A stretch of 64,000 nt of DNA from DASUPK01 sp963800285 (GCA_963800285.1 CAWDAL010000008.1:1-64000); one strand, 5' to 3'; counted from the first letter of the stretch, positions 32,586 to 40,938 are shown. The notes: generated by a model from the letters alone, not told the origin. Numbers and translations: made by a program.

Positions 32586-33946
32586 TCTCGCTCGACGGCG
32601 ACCGTCTCGCCTCGATGGCGGGGGCCGAGGTGCTGGCCCGGGGAGACGACGGCGGCCCGGCGCGCGCCCTGATCGACTCGCGTGAGGTTCGCGAGGGCGA
32701 CCTGTTCGTCGGCCTCCGCGGCGAGCGCGCCGACGGGGGCGAGTTCGGCGCCGCCGCCCTCCGCGATCGGGCCTGGGGGATCCTGGTGGGCACGCAGTGG
32801 GGGCGCGAGCTGGCCGCCCAGCGGCGGGCCGGAGCCGCGCTCGACGGGGCGGGCTGGATCCTGGGCTCCGCCGATCCGCTCGCGTCGCTTCAGTCGCTGG
32901 CGCGCGGCTGGAGGAACGAGCTCGACGCGCTCGTCGTCGGCATCACCGGGTCGACCGGAAAGACCTCCGTCAAGGACATCTGCCGGACGCTCCTGCCGGC
33001 CCAGGTTCAGGCGAGCCCGGAGAACTTCAACACCGAGATCGGCATGCCGCTCGCCGTGCTGGCCGCACCGGAGGGCACCGAGGTGCTCGTGCTCGAGATG
33101 GGGATGCGGGGCCCGGGGCAGATCGCGGAGCTCTGCGCGATCGCCGCGCCCGACGTCGGCGTGATCACGAACGTCGGTCCCGTCCACGTCGAGTTGCTCG
33201 GCTCCGTGGAGGCGATCGCGGCGGCCAAGGCGGAGATCATCGACGGGCTGCGGGAGGGGGGGACAGCCGTCGTCCCGGCGGAGCCCGGCCCGCTCGAGCT
33301 CCACCTGGAGCGCGCTCCGAAGCTGCTGCGCTTCGGCGCCGGGGGCGACGTCGAGGCGACCTGGGTCCTCGCCGAGGCGGGGGAGACCGACGCCCTCGTG
33401 CGTACCCCACAGGGCGAGCACGCCTTCAAGCTGCCCTTCGTCGAGGCCCACAATCTCGGCAATGCGCTGGCGGCCATCGCGGCGGGCCTGGCACTCGGAT
33501 ATCCGCTGGCTGAGATGGCGGATCGGGCGCCCGGGATAGTCTTCTCGCGCCTTCGTGGGGAGCTGGTGGAGCTCCCGGAGAACGCCATCCTGATCAACGA
33601 CTCCTACAACGCCAACCCGATCTCGATGCGGGCGGCGCTGGACCACCTCGCCACGTTCGACGCGGCGGGGCGGCGGCTGGCGGTCCTCGGCGAGATGCGG
33701 GAGCTCGGACCCGAGGCGGCCGCCTATCACCGCGAGATCGGCCGGCACGCGCGCGAGCAGGGGGTCGAGCTGATCATCGGCGTGGGGGACCTGGCCGCTG
33801 CGTACGAGCCCGACGAGCACGTGCCCGACGCCGAGGCCGCCGCCGACGCCCTCGCCTCGGTCCTGGGTCCCGGAGACGCTGTCCTGGTCAAGGGCTCGCG
33901 AGCCATCGGCCTGGAGCGCGTCGCCGAGAAGCTTCAGGGGAGTTAG
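32582..33946 (+). CDS. murF: UDP-MurNAc-pentapeptide synthetase MurF
   Basis: 454 residues from a TTG that overlaps the murE stop. The N-terminal domain has ALIDSREVREGDLFVGLRGE. The ATP domain has the loop GITGSTGKTSVKDI, MGMRGPGQIAELC and ITNVGPVHVELLGS. The C-terminal domain has LINDSYNANPISMRAALD and AVLGEMRELG. It adds D-Ala-D-Ala to the UDP-MurNAc-tripeptide in the cytosol. The stop codon is directly followed by the ATG of a small ORF. Confidence 0.93.
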   Translation: MISLDGDRLASMAGAEVLARGDDGGPARALIDSREVREGDLFVGLRGERADGGEFGAAALRDRAWGILVGTQWGRELAAQRRAGAALDGAGWILGSADPLASLQSLARGWRNELDALVVGITGSTGKTSVKDICRTLLPAQVQASPENFNTEIGMPLAVLAAPEGTEVLVLEMGMRGPGQIAELCAIAAPDVGVITNVGPVHVELLGSVEAIAAAKAEIIDGLREGGTAVVPAEPGPLELHLERAPKLLRFGAGGDVEATWVLAEAGETDALVRTPQGEHAFKLPFVEAHNLGNALAAIAAGLALGYPLAEMADRAPGIVFSRLRGELVELPENAILINDSYNANPISMRAALDHLATFDAAGRRLAVLGEMRELGPEAAAYHREIGRHAREQGVELIIGVGDLAAAYEPDEHVPDAEAAADALASVLGPGDAVLVKGSRAIGLERVAEKLQGS

Positions 33947-34111
33947 ATGACCGACTACGAATCCCCACACGCCCGGATGACGCGCCTGGCGCGTCGCATC
34001 TCTGCGTCCTCGGGCTCGCCTTTGGCACCACCAAAGGCTTCGCCCTGCGTCCTTGATCTGCTCGGCCAGGCGCGCCCCCGGTCGCGCGCGCATTCGCATT
34101 CGATCATCTGA
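33947..34111 (+). CDS. Possible 54-residue ORF fitted exactly between murF and mraY
   Basis: The ATG comes immediately after the murF stop and the TGA overlaps the mraY start (TGATG), so this 55-codon frame fills the gap with no spare base. It starts MTDYESPHARMTRLARRIS and is rich in Ala, Pro, Ser and Arg, with no recognisable domain. The DNA also holds a hairpin (GCCTTTGG-cacca-CCAAAGGC). It may be a leader peptide that couples translation, or only spacer DNA that happens to be open. Confidence 0.4.
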   Translation: MTDYESPHARMTRLARRISASSGSPLAPPKASPCVLDLLGQARPRSRAHSHSII

Positions 34112-35088
34112 TGCTCGGCGAGATCCTCATCGCGGGCATGGGCACGATGCTGATCTGCATCTTCCTCGGCCCGAAGTTCATCGAGTACCTGCGGGTGCGG
34201 GAGTTCGGCCAGCAGATCCGCGAGGAGGGACCCGAGGAGCACCACGAGAAGGCCGGTACCCCGACGATGGGTGGATTGCTGATCTTCACCGCGGTCGCCA
34301 TTCCCTATCTGGTCCTCTCCGACCGCGACACGCAGAGCCTCGCGATCTTCGGCGTGGCGATCGGCTGCGCCGCGATCGGCTTCATCGACGACTACCTGAA
34401 GATCACGCGCCGTCGCTCGCTCGGGCTCTCCGCTCGTTACAAGCTGCTCATGCAGTTCGCCTTGGCGTTGGGGCTCTGGTACGTGGCGCGGCACTCGGTC
34501 GGCCTCGAGTCGAGCCTCGAGCTGCGGATCTCCCACGCGTCCCTCGACATCCCCGACGCCGTCTACCCGCTGGTGATCTTCCTGGTGATCGCGGGATCGA
34601 GCAACGCCGTCAACCTCACCGACGGCCTCGACGGCCTCGCGGCCGGCTGCTGCGCGATCGTCCTGCTCGCCTACACGGCGATCACCTTCATCACCACCGG
34701 CGAGCACAGCCTCTCTCTGCTGTCGGCCTGCCTCGTCGGCGGCTGCATCGGCTTCCTCTGGTTCAACGCCTTCCCCGCGTCGATCTTCATGGGGGACACA
34801 GGATCGCTCGGGTTAGGCGGCGCAATCGGCGCCCTGGCTGTGATGACCCAGACCGAGATCCTGCTGATCATCACCGGCGGCATCTTCGTGATCGAGGCGC
34901 TCTCCGTCGCCCTCCAGGTCTTCGCCTTCAAGACGTTCCGCCGCCGCGTCCTGCTGATGGCCCCCGTCCACCACCACTTCGAGCTGATGGCCTGGTCGGA
35001 GACGAAGATCATGCTCCGCTTCTGGATCATCGCGGCGGTCTGCTCCGGGATCGGCTTCACGCTGTACCAGCAGTCCATTGGGACGTAG
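34111..35088 (+). CDS. mraY: Phospho-MurNAc-pentapeptide translocase MraY
   Basis: 325 residues with ten hydrophobic segments. Catalytic motifs are FIDDYLKITRRRSLGL, the NAVNLTDGLDGLAAG segment, and HHHFELMAWSE in the last cytosolic loop; the opener GTPTMGGLLIF is also present. It makes lipid I at the inner membrane from UDP-MurNAc-pentapeptide and undecaprenyl phosphate. In related genomes murD follows directly; here 19.8 kb of accessory DNA lies between. Confidence 0.95.
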   Translation: MLGEILIAGMGTMLICIFLGPKFIEYLRVREFGQQIREEGPEEHHEKAGTPTMGGLLIFTAVAIPYLVLSDRDTQSLAIFGVAIGCAAIGFIDDYLKITRRRSLGLSARYKLLMQFALALGLWYVARHSVGLESSLELRISHASLDIPDAVYPLVIFLVIAGSSNAVNLTDGLDGLAAGCCAIVLLAYTAITFITTGEHSLSLLSACLVGGCIGFLWFNAFPASIFMGDTGSLGLGGAIGALAVMTQTEILLIITGGIFVIEALSVALQVFAFKTFRRRVLLMAPVHHHFELMAWSETKIMLRFWIIAAVCSGIGFTLYQQSIGT

Positions 35089-35145
35089 GGTCCGCGAAAG
35101 CGCCGCAGTGCATCGAAACCAGCGGTTTCAGCATCAAGCAGGCAG

Positions 35146-35604
35146 TCACTTCCCGGTGTTGGATCCCGCCTCTTTGTGCACGGCCCGCTCTGCTTGGCGC
35201 TCCATCACCTTTCCCACTAGGTGGCCATCAACCGCCAGCAACGCCTTTCCAATGACAACTGTTCCGTGACCCTCCGCGTAGTAGCGATTGACGCCCTCAG
35301 CAAGTTGCTCGTTATCGAACGGAGGGAGAGTCTTCGAGCCATTCATCGTGCCAACGGCAGTCGGGCCGCGCCTGCGCTGGAATAGCCGCGCAAGATCAAC
35401 TTTCTGAGCTGCGGAGAGAGAGCGCCAATAAGCCTCTCCGTTTCCTAGGACTCCACGGTCGAACCATCCACGCTGAGGCAGTGCCGCCCTAGCTGTGCCC
35501 GGATTGTTCGATGCTGAAGGTGTCGACGCCGAGGCCCCAACCAGGAGCCAGACACACCCCCTTGTTTGGCGCCTTGTTGTCGCATAGCGCCAAGAAGGCG
35601 CCAA
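35146..35604 (-). CDS. Uncharacterised protein downstream of mraY, start uncertain
   Basis: The C-terminal 100 residues look genuine: LGNGEAYWRSLSAAQKVDLA, PFDNEQLAEGVNRYYAEGHG and VVIGKALLAVDGHLVGKVME. The first 45 residues are low-complexity and the neighbouring frame (about 35905 to 35489) contains a more protein-like stretch, so the gene may have a frameshift near 35500. It is convergent with mraY and opens the accessory insertion. No family is recognised. Confidence 0.4.
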   Translation of the reverse strand: MAPSWRYATTRRQTRGCVWLLVGASASTPSASNNPGTARAALPQRGWFDRGVLGNGEAYWRSLSAAQKVDLARLFQRRRGPTAVGTMNGSKTLPPFDNEQLAEGVNRYYAEGHGTVVIGKALLAVDGHLVGKVMERQAERAVHKEAGSNTGK

Positions 35605-36003
35605 TTGGCTTGATTTCGCCAGCTCTAGGCACGCTCAGACACGCAGGGAGTGAGGGGCCGAGGGCGAACATGGTTATGTGAATCCGCCCCGATGAAGCGG
35701 GAATCCGCATTGGCAAGCCGAATCTCGGGCGCGGAGGGGCCGTGAATACCACTAGGAATACCGAGGCCCGATGACAGGGGACTCGGGGCGCGCAAAGGCG
35801 ACGTGATCGAGAAGGACTACAACCGGGCCGCGCCGAGCCGGACAACAGGACCGCAACACAAGGCTGCAAGCCAATTTTGAGGGCTCGTACCAGGCCTACC
35901 GGCACCGCTGCCCCGCAGGCTGTAGGTGCCTCAGAGTAAATGTGTACCTATGGCAGTGGACGTAGTACGCCCAAAACGGCTATCCGCCAGCGGCTCCGGT
36001 GGT

Positions 36004-37046
36004 ATGAACGACTTTGCGACGCCGGCTCTTGAAGCTGCCAACCTCGGTTTACCCGTCTTTCCTTGCCGCCCTGGCTCAAAAGCACCCGCGATTAAGGGCT
36101 GGCAGCGAGTGGCTACCACGGACCCGCAGACGATCCTCGCCATGGCCGAGGACACCGTGGGGCGAACGTTGGGATTGCCGCGCGCGACTGGTTCGCGCTC
36201 GATGTTGACGGTGCGGAGGGAGAGCGGACCCTAGAGCGCCTAAAGCTTGACCTTCCCGCGACGCTGGAAAACGGCACTCGTCGGGGACGTCATTTGATCT
36301 TCCGGGCTCGCCTACCTTTCCGTCCCCCCGCCACGCTTGGCCCAGGTCTCGACGTGAAGGGCAACTTCCAAGGCAAGCCGACCGGGTACCTGCTCGCGCC
36401 GACCTCCATAGTCGCGGGCCACGTCTATCGCTGGCGCAACGACTGCGAGATCGCCCTGGCACCGCCCGACCTCATCGAGTTGCTGAGGAAACGCCGTTTG
36501 ACCGACCCTGATCTTGGATTGGGACGCCCGATCTACAAGGGTGAGCGCAACACGATGCTGACTCAGCAGGCGGGAAGGCTCGTGCGGGACGGCTTCACCA
36601 GTCCCGCAGAGATTGAGGGGGCACTACAGGCGATGAATCTTGAGCGTTGCCGCCCGCGACTTTCAAATCAGGAAGTAGCCAAGATCGCAAGTTCAGCAGC
36701 CAAGTGGAAGCAGCCTCCGCTATGGATCACGGACCCGCGCGCCTTCACTGAGGATGCACGCCTATCGGGCACCGACCGACACGTCCTCTGGATTTTGTCT
36801 ACCTACGCCAAGGTAGATAGCTGGGCATGGCCGGGTTATCGGACGCTGGCTAGGCAGACCGGCTACTCGCTGCCGACCGTGGGGGCAGCTATTGACCGGC
36901 TCGAATCACTCGGCCGAATTGAAGTCAGACGATCCCGCCGGGGAAACCGCTACAAGCTGCTCGATTGGAGTCCCAAGGGCCTTGTACTACAGACAAGGGG
37001 TACTTCTGTACAAGTAGCTTTCACACCCAGGCAGGGAAAGGAATGA
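36004..37046 (+). CDS. PrimPol-type replication protein of a mobile element, one-base frameshift
   Basis: The N terminus (MNDFATPALEAANLGLPVFP, KAPAIKGWQRVATTDPQTIL) is the start of a bifunctional primase-polymerase domain. After about 36160 the frame is lost, but the next frame continues without a gap as NVGIAARDWFALDVDGAEGE and GTRRGRHLIFRAR; one G added to the run gggg at about 36158-36161 restores it. Then come a primase C-terminal helical part (EGALQAMNLERCRPRLSNQE) and a winged-helix domain (YRTLARQTGYSLPTVGAAID). It would start replication of an integrative element or satellite. The stop overlaps the next gene (ATGA). Confidence 0.72.
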
Positions 37047-37375
37047 GTGGCAAGAGCCGCGCCCCCGCCAATTGCACGAACTGCGGAGCGCCGCTAGAAA
37101 GCCGCCGCCGGGGCGCTCGCTACTGCGACTCGACCTGCCGTAGCGCCTCCTGGCGCCGGGCACACCCCGGCAGGGGTCATGGGACCAATAAGACCCAGAA
37201 GGCCCGAGGAAACGTTTCGAGCGGCCTTAGACGAACTTTCACCGGCAGCACGGCACCCGCTCCCCGCCGCCCGTCCCGAGATGGGCAAGGCGTGAGGGTC
37301 TACGTCCGCCCCGAGGACGACGGCGCGACCATTCTCGCCAAGGTCAAGACGGCACGGGATCGGAAGGCGACATGA
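37043..37375 (+). CDS. Zinc-ribbon protein in the element operon
   Basis: 110 residues. The front has a CxxC...CxxxC metal site: NCTNCGAPLESRRRGARYC followed by DSTCRSASWRR. The rest is basic and disordered until a last short acidic segment (YVRPEDDGATILAKVKTARD). It is placed between the primase and excisionase-like genes with ATGA overlaps at both ends. It may bind nucleic acid; the exact role is unknown. Confidence 0.65.
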   Translation: MSGKSRAPANCTNCGAPLESRRRGARYCDSTCRSASWRRAHPGRGHGTNKTQKARGNVSSGLRRTFTGSTAPAPRRPSRDGQGVRVYVRPEDDGATILAKVKTARDRKAT

Positions 37376-37626
37376 GCACCGCAACCCTTCCCGTCCCTAA
37401 CGAGCGGATTGAGGAACTAGCCGAGCGCACCGCTGGCAAGGTGGTCGAGCAGTTGCCTCAGACACCCGAGCCCTACCTGGATGTAGAAGATGCTGCGGCC
37501 TACCTGGCTTGCGAACCCCATCGCATCTATGACCTGAGGCGTCAGGGCCTGCGGCACTACAAGGATGGAGGCAGATTGCTGTTTCGACGCGAGGACTTAG
37601 ACGCCTGGTTAACCAAGTGTGAGTAA
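37372..37626 (+). CDS. Excisionase-like helix-turn-helix protein
   Basis: 84 residues. The C-terminal half is the excisionase/MerR-type HTH: LDVEDAAAYLACEPHRIYDL, then GLRHYKDGGRLLFRREDLDA. The N-terminal half is helical (NERIEELAERTAGKVVEQL). In integrative elements this gene usually lies just before the tyrosine integrase, but no integrase is recognisable in the next kilobase, so the element appears to have lost it. Confidence 0.75.
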   Translation: MSTATLPVPNERIEELAERTAGKVVEQLPQTPEPYLDVEDAAAYLACEPHRIYDLRRQGLRHYKDGGRLLFRREDLDAWLTKCE

Positions 37627-38024
37627 CGGAGCTAACCCAGCTAAATACGCCTAAGTACGACACTTACGGAACAAAACGCACGCGGAAGCTCCCGCACCTG
37701 GATTGTGGATTGTGTGCTGCCCGAGGATCAGCCCCGACTACAGATCGGTCTTGGAGCTATCGAGTTCTGCTGATTGTCCAGTCGGGGTCGGCCGGTAGGT
37801 CTGATTTTCAAAGCGGCCGCTTCTCGTCCAAAGCAGCAGTGCGGCCGGGCCGGGCGCTGCCCCCCGGAACTAACCAGGGGGAGCAGGCGTGGCAGTCCCA
37901 CGAAGAATTCGTTGACCTGCGACGCCGGGGGTATCTGCTTGACACCCCCGGACGCTTAGCTCCGCCCGAAAGGGGGTGTCATCCGAATAGGTGGTCTCGT
38001 CCAAAGCTCAGGCTGTGCCCGGCG
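37627..38024. other. Degraded region with one hairpin repeat
   Basis: No gene is supported after the excisionase-like gene. A copy of the hairpin repeat (gccgcttctcgtccaaagca and two more bases) is at 37816-37837. A partial copy, ctcgtccaaagct, is at about 37995. Confidence 0.5.
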
Positions 38025-38324
38025 TCACCCGGACTGCGGCGACGCGCTGGCGATTACTTCGCCGACGCTGCGATCGGTGTCGCCTGCCAGGAGGGGCACG
38101 ATGTGCTCACGCATCCACGGCCCGCCAACTTCGCGAGCAATGCGATCCGCTTCCTCGGCATTGGCGAATGTGAGCAGCAGGATCAGGTGCCGATCGTCGA
38201 CCTTCGCAACCTGAGCCGAAAGGCCACCGGCATCGACGACGAGATCGACTGCGTCGCACAGGGCTTTCGTCGTTTCTTCGGCGAGTGGGTCACTCAAGTG
38301 CAGATGGTTGACAACGACGTGCAC
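38025..38324 (-). CDS. Small dimeric alpha/beta-barrel-like protein
   Basis: 99 residues: HVVVNHLHLSDPLAEETTKA, VVDAGGLSAQVAKVDDRHLI, LLTFANAEEADRIAREVGGP and HIVPLLAGDT. The strand-helix-strand-strand order and the F-x-x-A-E-E-A-D-R-I segment recall antibiotic-biosynthesis-monooxygenase-type domains. No catalytic residue can be named. It stands alone on the minus strand near the SnoaL array. Confidence 0.55.
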   Translation of the reverse strand: MHVVVNHLHLSDPLAEETTKALCDAVDLVVDAGGLSAQVAKVDDRHLILLLTFANAEEADRIAREVGGPWMREHIVPLLAGDTDRSVGEVIASASPQSG

Positions 38325-38387
38325 GAAGGCAGCCTATTCGTCGCACAGCACCAGCAGGCGAGCTATCCGTTGATACGAAGCCGAAGT

Positions 38388-38409
38388 GGCTGCTTTTCGT
38401 CCAAAGCGG
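38388..38409. repeat. Hairpin repeat copy
   Basis: gctgcttttcgtccaaagcg plus gc, a CTGCTTT-N6-AAAGCGG hairpin. It is followed by ctactccgacagcc, which is the antisense of the SnoaL 3' tail (ggctgtcggagtag), a leftover of a lost SnoaL gene. Confidence 0.6.
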
Positions 38410-38545
38410 CTATCGCTACTCCGACAGCCGAATCACACGGGACTTTGCAGCAAGAGGAGACCCCGCAGCCACGCAGAACGCTGCTTTGCCAAGGGTTTGT
38501 TCGAAGCTTTCCATTGCTTGACCGGCGACCAAGGATCCTCGGAGC

Positions 38546-38743
38546 ATGATCGACAAACGAGCAACAGCAACCGCGGGCGGGACGACCGAGAAGCCGAGCG
38601 GAGCGGACAACTGTGCGCATCGGGACCCCGTGCGGCTCCGGCTCATCGACTACACGCGGTACGGCGCCTGGATCGGATGCATCAGCTGTGGGACCTCTTG
38701 GTTGGTCAGACAGTCGGGCGAAGTCCCGCCCGGGCGCGGCTAG
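38546..38743 (+). CDS. Possible small cysteine protein
   Basis: 65 residues: MIDKRATATAGGTTEKPSGA, then NCAHRDPVRLRLIDYTRYGA and WIGCISCGTSWLVR. The C-H...C-x-x-C arrangement could bind a metal. No ribosome binding site or neighbour supports it strongly, and no family is recognised. Confidence 0.35.
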   Translation: MIDKRATATAGGTTEKPSGADNCAHRDPVRLRLIDYTRYGAWIGCISCGTSWLVRQSGEVPPGRG

Positions 38744-38799
38744 ATCCTGCGGTCGCCTCCATGCGTCACTGACGCAAGGGAACCCCTCCATGCGAAGTA

Positions 38800-38820
38800 G
38801 CTGCTTTTCGTCCAAAGCGG
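38800..38820 (-). repeat. Hairpin repeat just after the last SnoaL gene of the array
   Basis: gctgcttttcgtccaaagcg plus g. On the array's strand it follows the stop at 38832 by 11 bases, the position of a terminator. Confidence 0.6.
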
Positions 38821-38831
38821 TAATCCTGAAA

Positions 38832-39233
38832 CTAATCCGACACTCCGGCGGCTTCGAGGGCGTCGGCTCGGTTCGCGAACCCTTCGGAGCGGAGGGCCTT
38901 CCCATCGCGGAACGTGACGACCCACCAGAAATCAAACGCGAATTCAATTCCACTTGTCTTGCCGTGCACGCGTCGTCCCACCAGCGCCGCGATCTTGTCG
39001 TTCCCGCCATCGATGACCTCGATCAGGTCATAGGCGCCTTCGTCCCAAGCCTCGTTGATCCTGGCCAGGAACTCCCACACCGCTTCGCGCCCGCGGATCG
39101 CTGCCGACTCGGGCCAGTCCGCGGGGGGGACCCATGCGAGTCCCGGATCGCATAGGGCCAGCCAGGCACTCCTGTCACCCCGATTGAACGCGTCAAAGCC
39201 TTGGCGCAGATTCTCGACGTTCTCCCCCGACAT
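38832..39233 (-). CDS. SnoaL-like protein, gene 5 of the five-gene array
   Basis: 133 residues: MSGENVENLRQGFDAFNRGD, CDPGLAWVPPADWPESAAIR, GREAVWEFLARINEAWDE, then VGRRVHGKTSGIEFAFDFWW and the tail DALEAAGVSD. As the last gene, its tail (ggagtgtcggattag) is the only one not kept as the GAGTAGGCGATG junction, which fits the idea that the junction is kept to start the next gene. A hairpin repeat follows. Confidence 0.8.
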   Translation of the reverse strand: MSGENVENLRQGFDAFNRGDRSAWLALCDPGLAWVPPADWPESAAIRGREAVWEFLARINEAWDEGAYDLIEVIDGGNDKIAALVGRRVHGKTSGIEFAFDFWWVVTFRDGKALRSEGFANRADALEAAGVSD

Positions 39234-39236
39234 CGC

Positions 39237-39647
39237 CTACTCCTCAAGCCCGGCGGCTTCGAGGGCTTCCCCGTGGCTCAGGAAATCATCGGTGCGAAGG
39301 ATCTTCCCGGCTCGGAAGGTGAAGAGCTGCCCGAACTCCTGGGTGGACTCGATGCCGGATGTTCGACTGCGGACGTCGAGGTGACCGAGGACCAGAACCG
39401 ACTCACCGAGGTCACGGACCTCCTGAATCTGATTCGTCAAACCGCCCCATGTCTTGCTGCGGTATTCGTCCCAGGCCTTTCGGAGGTCGTCGTGGCCTCG
39501 ATAGGTGCTTCCTCTGCCCTCCAGCGCTTGCTCGAGGGCGGTGTGCCATTCGGCTTCCGGATCGAGCTCGGCCAGCCAGGCGTCCAGATCCTCGGCGTTC
39601 CAGGCCAGCTGGGCTCGCTGGAGAGTCGCCAGGTTCTTCTCCGACAT
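39237..39647 (-). CDS. SnoaL-like protein, gene 4 of the array
   Basis: 136 residues: MSEKNLATLQRAQLAWNAED, ELDPEAEWHTALEQALEGRG, YRGHDDLRKAWDEYRSKTWG, SVLVLGHLDVRSRTSGIEST, ending EALEAAGLEE. The last codons and stop read gaggagtaggcg directly before the ATG of gene 5, giving a GAGGAG ribosome site inside the coding end. Confidence 0.82.
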   Translation of the reverse strand: MSEKNLATLQRAQLAWNAEDLDAWLAELDPEAEWHTALEQALEGRGSTYRGHDDLRKAWDEYRSKTWGGLTNQIQEVRDLGESVLVLGHLDVRSRTSGIESTQEFGQLFTFRAGKILRTDDFLSHGEALEAAGLEE

Positions 39648-39650
39648 CGC

Positions 39651-40046
39651 CTACTCCCGCAGCCCGGCCGCTTCGAGGGCGTCGGCGTGATCCCAGAAGT
39701 ACTCCACGACGAGGATCTTGCCGTTGCGCACGGTGATGAACTGGGTCACCTCCAAGTCAGCCACCGGTCCGTGGCCCGCGGCATGCCAGGTGACCCTCAC
39801 GATGACTCGATCGCCAGCGTCGATGTAGTCGGTGATCGGGCGCAGGGCGTCGCTATCCCACGTCTCGCGCATCTGCTCGAACTGCCGCATCACCGCCTCG
39901 CGCCCGACGAACGGCCCGGGTTCGGGCCAGCCCTCAGGACTCCGCCCGACTACATCGGGGTCGTGCAGGTCACGAAAGGCTTCCATGTCGCCCGCGTTCC
40001 ACGCCTCGTGGGCGGCGCGCACAATCTCGACGTTCTCCTGCGACAT
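39651..40046 (-). CDS. SnoaL-like protein, gene 3 of the array
   Basis: 131 residues: MSQENVEIVRAAHEAWNAGD, DPDVVGRSPEGWPEPGPFVG, REAVMRQFEQMRETWDSD, RVIVRVTWHAAGHGPVADLE and the tail DALEAAGLRE. It differs from its neighbours through most of the middle but keeps the start and the tail, so the array copies are old paralogues with conserved ends. Confidence 0.82.
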   Translation of the reverse strand: MSQENVEIVRAAHEAWNAGDMEAFRDLHDPDVVGRSPEGWPEPGPFVGREAVMRQFEQMRETWDSDALRPITDYIDAGDRVIVRVTWHAAGHGPVADLEVTQFITVRNGKILVVEYFWDHADALEAAGLRE

Positions 40047-40049
40047 CGC

Positions 40050-40445
40050 CTACTCCGACAGCCCGGCGGCTTCGAGGGCCTTGGCGCGTTCGTCGAAGAG
40101 CTCCATTCTGGCGATCGCGCCTTCCCGAAAGGTGTTCACGACCCACCAGCGACCCTCCACCGCGACCTTGCCACCAGGTGGACGACCCTGTTGGAGGATC
40201 TCGTAGAAGACCTTGTCGCCCGCATCGATCAAGTCGCTGCCTTCGACCGTGTGCCCTACGAAGGACTCGACCCACGCCGTGAGCCACTCTTTCGCCGCCT
40301 CCCCCCGGTAGCTACCCGCATCGGGGAGGTCGGGGCTGGTCACGAACACGAAGTCGTCGGTGACGTCGTCCAACCAGCGGCTGAAATCCCCCTGGGCGGT
40401 TTGATCGAGAATCGCTCGCAGCGTCTCCACGTTCTCCTCCGACAT
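40050..40445 (-). CDS. SnoaL-like protein, gene 2 of the array
   Basis: 131 residues: MSEENVETLRAILDQTAQGD, FVTSPDLPDAGSYRGEAAKE, WLTAWVESFVGHTVEGSDLI, VFYEILQQGRPPGGKVAVEG and the tail KALEAAGLSE. The arginine/glycine loop GRPPGGKV replaces the usual GRGKxSG, the clearest change at the probable pocket among the array members. Confidence 0.82.
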   Translation of the reverse strand: MSEENVETLRAILDQTAQGDFSRWLDDVTDDFVFVTSPDLPDAGSYRGEAAKEWLTAWVESFVGHTVEGSDLIDAGDKVFYEILQQGRPPGGKVAVEGRWWVVNTFREGAIARMELFDERAKALEAAGLSE

Positions 40446-40448
40446 CGC

Positions 40449-40856
40449 CTACTCCGACAGCCCGGCGGCTTCGAGGGCCGCTTTGGGGTCGAGATAGGAG
40501 CGAATCACGGTCGCCTTTGCGTTCTTGAACTCGATGAGGGCACTGAACGGCGAGATAACCTCGGCTCCGCTCTCCTTGCCACGCGTGTGGATGCGTCCCG
40601 TTCCGACAACCGCATCGCCAGCCTCGTGGTACTCCGAGATCTCGATATCGAGCTTGGCAAAGCTGCCGTAGAGATCTCGAAGCCCATCGGGCACCCCCGC
40701 GTGCCCCCTGTACACGGTCGCCTCCCCTCCCAGCGCCACCGCAGACGCCGGACTCCATTCCACTCCGGGGTCGACTTCCCCGAGGATCGCCTCAAGATCG
40801 CGGCGGTTGAACGCGTCCACAAAGCGCTTGAAGGCCTCAATGTTCTGCTCCGACAT
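40449..40856 (-). CDS. SnoaL-like protein, gene 1 of the array
   Basis: 135 residues: MSEQNIEAFKRFVDAFNRRD, GEVDPGVEWSPASAVALGGE, YRGHAGVPDGLRDLYGSFAK, VVGTGRIHTRGKESGAEVIS and the tail AALEAAGLSE. It resembles the plus-strand gene at 13987. As first gene it has the GATACT box 9 bases before ATG and no ribosome binding site, unlike genes 2-5. Confidence 0.83.
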   Translation of the reverse strand: MSEQNIEAFKRFVDAFNRRDLEAILGEVDPGVEWSPASAVALGGEATVYRGHAGVPDGLRDLYGSFAKLDIEISEYHEAGDAVVGTGRIHTRGKESGAEVISPFSALIEFKNAKATVIRSYLDPKAALEAAGLSE

Positions 40857-40865
40857 CGCCCGCTG

Positions 40866-40871
40866 AGTATC
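40866..40871 (-). promoter_or_regulatory. GATACT -10-like box of the SnoaL array
   Basis: On the minus strand gagatactcagcgggcg leads into the ATG at 40856. The 9-base distance implies a start of transcription at or very near the ATG. Confidence 0.5.
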
Positions 40872-40884
40872 TCTCGCTGGACCA

Positions 40885-40930
40885 CTGCTTTCCTTGCAAA
40901 GCGGGACTACTGCGTCTCGTCCAAAGCAGT
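40885..40930. repeat. Two adjacent hairpin repeats
   Basis: ctgctttccttgcaaagcgg (40885-40904) and actgcgtctcgtccaaagca plus gt (40909-40930) stand side by side in the 82-base gap between the SnoaL gene at 40939 and the array. The second follows the stop of the 40939 gene and may end its transcript. Confidence 0.6.
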
Positions 40931-40938
40931 ACTTCTAA

